Below, one piece after another: positions 58,089 to 64,000 of a DNA stretch of 64,000 bases (the stretch's first letter is position 1; every line of letters begins with the position of its first letter). The position numbers were made by a program, and so were the translations under genes. Under the pieces are notes generated by a model. The model worked only from the letters and a program-made list of their open reading frames with translations. It was not told the origin of the DNA and did not search any database. Origin of the DNA: Halorubellus litoreus (GTDB lineage: Archaea; Halobacteriota; Halobacteria; Halobacteriales; Natrialbaceae); the NCBI RefSeq assembly GCF_037081675.1, contig NZ_JAZAQL010000001.1:620001-684000 (forward strand), in the 5' to 3' direction.

Positions 58089-61000
58089 CAGTCGTCGGTC
58101 GCCGGTGCCGCCTCGACCTCCTCGTCGTCGGCGTGCTCCATGTCGCGCGTCTCCGGTTCCACGCGCTCGCCGCGCGGCCCCTCCGCCTCGACCGCCGGGA
58201 GGAGGTCGCGCAGATAGCGGCCCGTGTGGGACGCGTCCGTCCGCGCGAGGTCCTCGGGCGTCCCCTCGGCGACGAGTTCGCCGCCGTTCTCGCCGCCCTC
58301 GGGGCCGAGGTCGACGACGTGGTCCGCGTTCTTCACGAGGTCGAGCTCGTGCTCGATGACGACGACCGTGTTGTCGTTGTCGACGAGTCGATGCAGGACG
58401 TCGATGAGCTTCTTCTCGTCCGCCGAATGCAGGCCCGTCGTCGGCTCGTCGAGCAAGTAGAGGGTGTTCCCGGAGTCCTTCTTCCCGAGTTCCTCCGCGA
58501 GCTTGATGCGCTGGGCTTCCCCGCCGGAGAGCGTCGTCGACGGCTGCCCGAGCCGCATGTACCCGAGGCCGACGTCCTTCAGGAGCTTCAGGCGCCGGCG
58601 GAGCTGCCCCGAGGACTCGAAGAAGTCGTACGCCTCGTCGACGCTCATGTCCAGGACGTCCGCGATGGTCGCGTCCTTGTACGTCACGTCCAGCGTCGCG
58701 TCGTTGTACCGCGCGCCGTCACAGGCTTCGCAGGGCACGTAGACGTCGCTGAGGAAGTTCATCTCGATCTTCACGGTGCCCTGGCCGCCGCACTCCTCGC
58801 AGCGACCGCCCTTGACGTTGAACGAGAACCGGCCCTTCTCGTACCCGCGCTGCTTCGAGAGCTTCGTCTCCGCGAACAGCTCGCGGATGTAGTCGAAGAC
58901 CCCAGTGTAGGTCGCCGGGTTCGACCGCGGCGTCCGCCCGATGGGGCTCTGGTCGATGAGTCGCACCGTCTCGACGTCCTCGATGCCCGTGATGTCGTCG
59001 TGCTCGCCGGGATTCACCGAGGTGTTGTCGTTCATCCGCCGCGCGAGGCCCTTGTAGAGGACGTCGTGCATGAGCGTCGACTTCCCGGAGCCGGACACGC
59101 CCGTGATCGCGGTGAACGACCCGAGCGGGAGGTCGACGTCGAGGTCCTTCAGGTTGTGCTGGCGCGCACCCTCGATAGTGAGGAACGCGTCCGCGCTCCG
59201 GCGCTGTGCCGGCACGGGAATCTGTTTGCGGCCGGCGAGGAAGTCGCCGGTGACGGAGTTCTCGGTGGAGACGATGTCGTCGTAGTCGCCCTGCGCGACC
59301 ACTTCGCCACCGCGTTTGCCGGGGCCGGGCCCCATGTCGATGACGTTGTCCGCGCGCCGCATCGTCTCCTCGTCGTGCTCGACGACGATGAGCGTGTTCC
59401 CGAGGTCACGGAGTTCCTCGAGCGTGTTCAGGAGGCGATCGTTGTCGCGCTGATGCAGACCGATACTCGGTTCGTCGAGCACGTAGAGCACGCCGACGAG
59501 CCCGCTCCCGATCTGCGTCGCGAGCCGGATCCGTTGGGATTCGCCCCCAGACAGGGTCGCGGCTTCCCGGTCGAGCGTGAGGTACTCCAGGCCGACTTCG
59601 GTCATGAATCCGAGGCGCGCACGGATCTCCTTGAGGATCTCCTCGGCGATCTTCGTCTCGCGCTCGTTCAGGTTCGCCTCGACGCCGTCGAAGTGCGCGA
59701 GCGCGTCCCCGATGCTGAGGCGGTTCACCTCCGCGATGCTCGTGCCGTCCACGAGGACGGCACGGCTCGCGGGCTTGAGCCGGGAGCCGTCACACGCCGG
59801 GCACTCGGTGACGCTCATGTAGTCCTCGATGTGGTCGCGCGTCGAGTCCGAGTCAGTCTCCAGGTAGCGGCGTTCGAGGTTCGGGATGACGCCCTCGAAG
59901 CGCTTCTCCTTCCGGCGCGTGCCGTTCTTCGTCTGGCGCTTGAACACGACCTCCTCGCTGGTGCCGTAGAGGAACGCCTGCTGGACGTGGTCGTCGAGTT
60001 CTTCGAACGGCGTGTCCAGACTCACGTCGAAGTGTTCGGCGACCGCGTCGAGGCGCGTCTGGTAGTACGAGCGATTGTAGCTCCACGCTTCGAACACGTG
60101 CTTGAGCGGTTTCGATTCGTCGACGACGACGCGGTCCTCGCTGACCTCCTTCGTCTCGCCGATGCCCTCGCACTCCGGGCACGCGCCGTGCGGGGAGTTG
60201 AACGAGAACGACCGCGTCTCTATCTCGGGGATGTCGATCCCGCAGTGCGTACACGCGAGCGCCTCGCTGAGTTCCACGACGAGGCGGTCGTCGGTCTCGG
60301 TCTCGTCCGCGTCGTCGCCGGCGTCACCGAGCGCGCCAGTGGAGCGTGCCGCGGACCCACCGAGGGCTTCCGCCGCTCCCTCGGGCGGATCGGGGACGAC
60401 GACCTTCACGACGCCGTCGGCCTCCTCGAGCACCGTCTCCACGGAGTCCGTGATGCGCGGTCGCGTCTCCGTACTCACCTTGATGCGGTCGACGACGACG
60501 TCGATCGTGTGGTCGTAGTTCTCGTCGAGGTCGGGTCGGTCCATCGTGAGGTCGTACGGTTCGCCGTCGACCTCGACGCGGGCGTAGCCGTCGGCGACGA
60601 GGCGGTCGAACTCGTCCTCGAACGCGCCCTTCTGGTCGCGGACGACGGGCGCGCAGAGCTTCGCCTTCGTGCCCTCCGGGAGTTCCATGATGCGCGAGAC
60701 CATCTCCTGCGCGCTCTGCTCGCCGACCTCGCGCCCGCACTCGGGGCAGTGCGGGGTGCCGACGCGAGCGTACAGCAAGCGGAGGTAGTCGTGGAGTTCG
60801 GTGACGGTTCCAACAGTGGACCGCGGGTTGTTCGCCGCGGCCTTCTGGTCGATACTGATGGCGGGCGAGAGGCCTTCGACGGTCTCGACCTGCGGTTTGT
60901 CCATCTGGCCGAGGAAGTTCCGCGCGTACGCCGACAGCGACTCGATGTAGCGACGTTGCCCTTCGGCGTACACGGTCTCGAACGCGAGCGAGGACTTCCC

Positions 61001-61111
61001 GGACCCGGAGAGGCCGGTGACGACGTTGAACTGCTCGCGCGGGATCTCGACATCGATGTCCTTGAGGTTGTGTTCTTCCGCGCCACGGACCTCGATGTAC
61101 TCCTTTGTCAT
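58088..61111 (-). CDS. uvrA: Excinuclease ABC subunit UvrA
   Basis: 1,007 residues from ATG 61109-61111 (MTKEYIEVRGAEEHNLKDI). Two ABC ATPase modules: Walker A GLSGSGKSSLAF (about residue 33) and GVSGSGKSTLMHD (about 660); signatures LSGGESQRIRLA and LSGGEAQRIKLA. Zinc-finger Cys clusters are HCPECGREV, CTHCGIDI with CPECEGIG, and CEECGGQG with CEACDGARY. It is the DNA damage recognition subunit of nucleotide excision repair, acting with UvrB and UvrC. A halophile-specific acidic insertion lies near residues 255-285. uvrB and uvrC are not nearby. Confidence 0.97.
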   Translation of the reverse strand: MTKEYIEVRGAEEHNLKDIDVEIPREQFNVVTGLSGSGKSSLAFETVYAEGQRRYIESLSAYARNFLGQMDKPQVETVEGLSPAISIDQKAAANNPRSTVGTVTELHDYLRLLYARVGTPHCPECGREVGEQSAQEMVSRIMELPEGTKAKLCAPVVRDQKGAFEDEFDRLVADGYARVEVDGEPYDLTMDRPDLDENYDHTIDVVVDRIKVSTETRPRITDSVETVLEEADGVVKVVVPDPPEGAAEALGGSAARSTGALGDAGDDADETETDDRLVVELSEALACTHCGIDIPEIETRSFSFNSPHGACPECEGIGETKEVSEDRVVVDESKPLKHVFEAWSYNRSYYQTRLDAVAEHFDVSLDTPFEELDDHVQQAFLYGTSEEVVFKRQTKNGTRRKEKRFEGVIPNLERRYLETDSDSTRDHIEDYMSVTECPACDGSRLKPASRAVLVDGTSIAEVNRLSIGDALAHFDGVEANLNERETKIAEEILKEIRARLGFMTEVGLEYLTLDREAATLSGGESQRIRLATQIGSGLVGVLYVLDEPSIGLHQRDNDRLLNTLEELRDLGNTLIVVEHDEETMRRADNVIDMGPGPGKRGGEVVAQGDYDDIVSTENSVTGDFLAGRKQIPVPAQRRSADAFLTIEGARQHNLKDLDVDLPLGSFTAITGVSGSGKSTLMHDVLYKGLARRMNDNTSVNPGEHDDITGIEDVETVRLIDQSPIGRTPRSNPATYTGVFDYIRELFAETKLSKQRGYEKGRFSFNVKGGRCEECGGQGTVKIEMNFLSDVYVPCEACDGARYNDATLDVTYKDATIADVLDMSVDEAYDFFESSGQLRRRLKLLKDVGLGYMRLGQPSTTLSGGEAQRIKLAEELGKKDSGNTLYLLDEPTTGLHSADEKKLIDVLHRLVDNDNTVVVIEHELDLVKNADHVVDLGPEGGENGGELVAEGTPEDLARTDASHTGRYLRDLLPAVEAEGPRGERVEPETRDMEHADDEEVEAAPATDD

Positions 61112-61228
61112 TGGGGGTAGACAGTGACTGCACCAGTGAAGGGTTGTCGGTTGCGTTCGATACGGTGGGGTTCCGCGTCCGGGCAGCCCGTCCATTGGTT
61201 TAAGTCGGTTACTCGGGCAAGGGACGGT

Positions 61229-61810
61229 ATGGACACAGATCGTTCCTACGACATCCAGGGCTTGGACCTCGTTGACGACCACTACACGGTCGAGCAGGCG
61301 CTCGTCCGGAACAAGTACAAGGCGATGGATTCTCGCGGGAACGTCCTCATCCGCGGGAAGCAGAAGATGTTCAAGATGAAGGAGGAGTTCCCGTTCGTGG
61401 ACGCGGACGGGAACGAGGTGTTCACGGTGAAAGCGGGCGGCATCATCGACGTCGCCGGGAACTACGTCTTGACGGACGCACGGACCGGCGAGGACCTCGT
61501 CATCCTCGACAACGACTACAGCATCTTCCAGGACACGTGGAAGATCCGGGACGCGAAGACGGAGGCGAAGCTCGCGGAGATCAACTCGCGTGGGACGCTC
61601 GTCACGCTCGCGCGAAACTTCCTGCCGTTCGGTGGGTGGATTCCGCACAAGTACGAGATCACGGACCGCGACGGCGACCACGTCGGGAGTATCGAGGGCC
61701 AGTTCTCGCTGAAGGACCGCTACGAGATCCACATCGACGACGCGAGCGACGTCCCGAAGGAACCCGTCATCGCGGCGGCGATGGTCATCGACGCCATCCA
61801 GGGGAACTGA
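61229..61810 (+). CDS. LURP-one-related protein (Tubby/scramblase-like fold)
   Basis: 193 residues from ATG 61229. YTVEQALVRNKYKAMDSRGNVLIRGKQKMFK and then FTVKAGGIIDVAGNYVLTD, with repeated beta-strand pairs (G-N/D-x-x-x-x-x-x-G), match the LURP-one/DUF567 family, which has a membrane-tethering beta-barrel fold. Functions in plants relate to pathogen response; for archaea it is unknown and probably a phospholipid- or membrane-associated domain. Monocistronic, divergent from uvrA. Confidence 0.82.
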   Translation: MDTDRSYDIQGLDLVDDHYTVEQALVRNKYKAMDSRGNVLIRGKQKMFKMKEEFPFVDADGNEVFTVKAGGIIDVAGNYVLTDARTGEDLVILDNDYSIFQDTWKIRDAKTEAKLAEINSRGTLVTLARNFLPFGGWIPHKYEITDRDGDHVGSIEGQFSLKDRYEIHIDDASDVPKEPVIAAAMVIDAIQGN

Positions 61811-61851
61811 CCGAGCGGTCGCCGTCGCGGCCCGACGCGTCCGTTCGGGCG

Positions 61852-64000
61852 TCAGGCCGCGCGGAGTTCGAGGACGACCTCGCTGCCTTCGGTGGGGTCG
61901 CCGAAGGAGACGCCGCCACCGAGCGACCGCGCGACCCACGAGACGACCCAGAGCCCGAGGCCTTCGCCGTGTTCGACGCGCGAGACGGACCGGTCGCCGG
62001 TGAGGAGGTCGCGTTCGTGGTCTGGGATGCCGGGGCCGTTGTCGGCGACGACGATGTCGACGCCGCCGGCTTCGGTGGGTTCGACGAGCACCTCGACGAC
62101 GGGGTCGGGGCGCTGTGCGTGCTCGACGGCGTTCTCGACGAGGTTCTCGACGGCGAGGTCGAGGCGTTCGTCGGCGTTCGCGATCGCTTCCTCGGGCGCG
62201 TCGGTGGTGATGGTGGCGTCGGGGTACGTGTCGCGGAGTCTGTCGGCGAGCGACCGCACGTGGTCGGCGACGTTCGTCGGGCCGGTCGTGAACGTCGAGT
62301 CCTTCCGGATGACCTGTTCGAGCTGGTGGACCTTGTCGGCGAGTGCGGCGGCGTCCTCGGCGCGACCGATGACGTGCCTGAGGATGCCGACGGCGTCGGG
62401 GTCGTCGAGGTCCTCCGCGAGCTGGTCGAGGTACCCGGTGACGATGCCCATGTCGGTGCGGAGGTTGTGCCGGAGGACGCGATGGAGGACCTGAAGGTGC
62501 TGTTCGCGGTCGTACTGGTCGGTGATGTCGGTGTAGATACCGAACGCGTGCACGTCGTCGCCGTCGACGTGGTACGGGATGCCTCGGAAGAGGAAGTGGC
62601 GGTCGCCGTCGGCGGTCGAGCGCGTGATCTCGGCGCTGACGTTCTCGTCGGCGAGTGCGCGCGCGTCGAGTTCGTCCGCGAGTTCGTCGTCGTCGTCGTT
62701 CGGGACGAGGATGTCGTTCACGGGCGTGCCGACGACGTCGGCTTCGTCGTGCCCGAATACGTGCTCGAACGCGGGGTTGACGGAGTCGATGACGGGTTCG
62801 CCGTCCTGGAAGCTGGAGTCGATGACGGGGTCGGGGAGGTGCTCGAACAGCGACCGGAAGCGGTCGCGTTCCCGGTCGCGTTCCGCTTCGGCGGCGAGCA
62901 GGTCGCTGATGTCGCGGATCGCGCCGATGGTGCCCTGGTAGGTGCCGTCGTCGTCGCGGAGGACGGAGAGTTCGATCTCGGCGGGGATGGGGTCGCCGTC
63001 GGCGGTGAGGGCGTCGGCGCGGTACGTGCGCGTGGCGTTCGGGTCGTCGTCCTCGAGGAGGTCGACGATGAGTTCGGTGCCGCGTTCGAGGCCGTCGTCG
63101 GGGAAGAACCGGGAGACGTGCGAGCCGAGGACGTCCTCGCGGTCGTAGCCGGAGGCGTCGACGACCTCGTCGCTCGCGAGGACGATGCGGCCGCGTTCGT
63201 CGAGGACGTACATCATCTCGCGGACGTTGTCGACGACGGTCTGGTAGAGCGACAGGGTCTGTTCGCGGCGGGCGCGGTCGACGCCGGCGGCGGCGTTCGC
63301 GGCGAGTATCTCGGCGAGTTGGACGTCGGCGTCGTCGATGGCGTCGACGCCGTCGGCGCCGACGGCGAGGACGCCGTGGTCGCCGAGCGGGAAGAACATG
63401 AGCGCGCAGTCGTCGTGCTCGATGACGGTCGGTTCGCCGCTCTCGTAGACGCGCCCGACGGGTTCTTCGCCGGCGTCGTACGTGGTCTGCCAGTCGTGGT
63501 CGTCGGGGCGGGCGGCGGCGAGCGCGAGCGTTCGCGGGTCGTCGTAGGCGTCGTGGACGGCGGCGAGTGCGGTGACGTCGTCGACGAGCCAGACGCTCGC
63601 GCGTTCGAAGCTGAGGATGTCGACGGCAGCGTCGGTGACGACGGCGGCGATGGACGCCGGTCGGCGCGTGGTCATGAGTTCGCGGGCGGTGGCGAGGAGG
63701 CCGCCGAGCGTCTGGTCGTTTGGGCTGGTGACGCGTGCGTCGGCGTGATGCGTGATGCGTTCGCTGAGGCGCGCTTCAGGGTCCGACCAGACGCCGAGTG
63801 GGAGGTATTCGGTTGCGGCGCCGGCGGCGACGGCAGCGGCGAGGTCGTCGTCGGGGTCGCGACTGGTGAGGATGGCGGGGACGCCGGGGTGGCTGGTGGT
63901 GAGGCGTTCGAGGAGGCGTCGGCCGCTCGGGCCGTCCGAGCGAGCGTTCGGGCAGACGATGCAGTCGACGCGTGCGGAGCCGAGGACGTCGCTGGCTTCC
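61852..64000 (-). CDS. Hybrid sensor histidine kinase (receiver-GAF-PAS-PAS-HisKA-HATPase), 5' end beyond window
   Basis: The frame is open from the stop at 61852 to the window edge, 716 codons. An ATG at 63673-63675 is internal: upstream codons encode a receiver-like domain, with VDCIVCPNARSDGPSGRRLLERL and VPAILTSRD as its strands. Order from the edge: receiver-like (about 90 residues visible), GAF (VDILSFERASVWLVDD), PAS (VDNVREMMYVLDERGRIVLAS), PAS (FEHLPDPVIDSSFQDG), HisKA with phospho-His in RHNLRTDMG, HATPase with LVENAVEHAQ and GEGLGLWVVSW. Cytoplasmic. The receiver lacks the start in this window, so its phospho-Asp cannot be judged. Confidence 0.88.
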   Translation of the reverse strand, partial: EASDVLGSARVDCIVCPNARSDGPSGRRLLERLTTSHPGVPAILTSRDPDDDLAAAVAAGAATEYLPLGVWSDPEARLSERITHHADARVTSPNDQTLGGLLATARELMTTRRPASIAAVVTDAAVDILSFERASVWLVDDVTALAAVHDAYDDPRTLALAAARPDDHDWQTTYDAGEEPVGRVYESGEPTVIEHDDCALMFFPLGDHGVLAVGADGVDAIDDADVQLAEILAANAAAGVDRARREQTLSLYQTVVDNVREMMYVLDERGRIVLASDEVVDASGYDREDVLGSHVSRFFPDDGLERGTELIVDLLEDDDPNATRTYRADALTADGDPIPAEIELSVLRDDDGTYQGTIGAIRDISDLLAAEAERDRERDRFRSLFEHLPDPVIDSSFQDGEPVIDSVNPAFEHVFGHDEADVVGTPVNDILVPNDDDDELADELDARALADENVSAEITRSTADGDRHFLFRGIPYHVDGDDVHAFGIYTDITDQYDREQHLQVLHRVLRHNLRTDMGIVTGYLDQLAEDLDDPDAVGILRHVIGRAEDAAALADKVHQLEQVIRKDSTFTTGPTNVADHVRSLADRLRDTYPDATITTDAPEEAIANADERLDLAVENLVENAVEHAQRPDPVVEVLVEPTEAGGVDIVVADNGPGIPDHERDLLTGDRSVSRVEHGEGLGLWVVSWVARSLGGGVSFGDPTEGSEVVLELRAA

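Overview
The window is a GC-rich, acidic-proteome stretch of chromosome from a halophilic archaeon (class Halobacteria; genus not assigned). The evidence is the very Asp/Glu-rich proteins, haloarchaea-specific families (DUF5809/DUF5810, DUF6432, PGF-CTERM surface proteins, HTH_10 regulators, type IV pilins with a DAVSPVIG core), GTG starts, ATGA gene overlaps, leaderless genes with TATA boxes about 26-30 bp upstream, and archaeal 20S proteasome genes. A 98-base run of N at 40623-40720 shows it is a draft assembly.

Layout. 1-6.6 kb: housekeeping genes (DUF5809/5810 pair, RimI acetyltransferase, HPP membrane protein, a probable trans-3-hydroxyproline dehydratase with its TetR regulator, aconitase, dUTPase-family enzyme). 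6.6-14 kb: secreted proteins (lipoprotein, two Tat-type subtilases) and a membrane-tethered winged-helix protein with an Asn-Thr-Thr repeat ectodomain. 14-17.7 kb: CHY zinc-finger protein, HTH_10 regulator, a TraB-like protein and an EamA transporter.

17.8-34.9 kb is an accessory island ending at a tRNA-Arg(CCG) gene whose 3' end is duplicated on the island side. It carries a second-copy-like proteasome alpha gene and a beta gene, a DCC thiol oxidoreductase, two ABC ATPase/permease pairs, two paralogous proteins with a Cys-preceded hydrophobic segment near the C-terminus, an SdpA-like/SdpB-like (HTTM) gene pair, a small two-helix membrane protein, a 1,238-residue PGF-CTERM subtilase lacking the oxyanion Asn, and a DoxX-like membrane protein. 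Its intergenic DNA is AT-rich with strong TATA boxes. My best hypothesis is a haloarchaeal counterpart of the Bacillus SdpABC killing-peptide system with dedicated export/immunity and proteolysis. This is inference.

34.9-49.3 kb: two MATE transporters, a membrane-anchored 2Fe-2S ferredoxin, a third ABC pair of the same type, a 2H phosphoesterase, two metallo-beta-lactamase proteins, acetyltransferase plus universal stress protein, gamma-glutamylcyclotransferase, a PGF-CTERM protein operon, and a YgfZ-like protein. 49.4-64 kb: a KaiC-type ATPase overlapping a LOV/PAS histidine kinase, metallophosphatase plus geranylgeranyl reductase, a BNR-repeat protein, a pilin, UvrA, a LURP-one protein and a second hybrid sensor kinase that runs off the end.

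A recurring oddity is short tandem repeats (18-32 bp) at or just past the 3' ends of genes, seen at five places including the sequencing gap.
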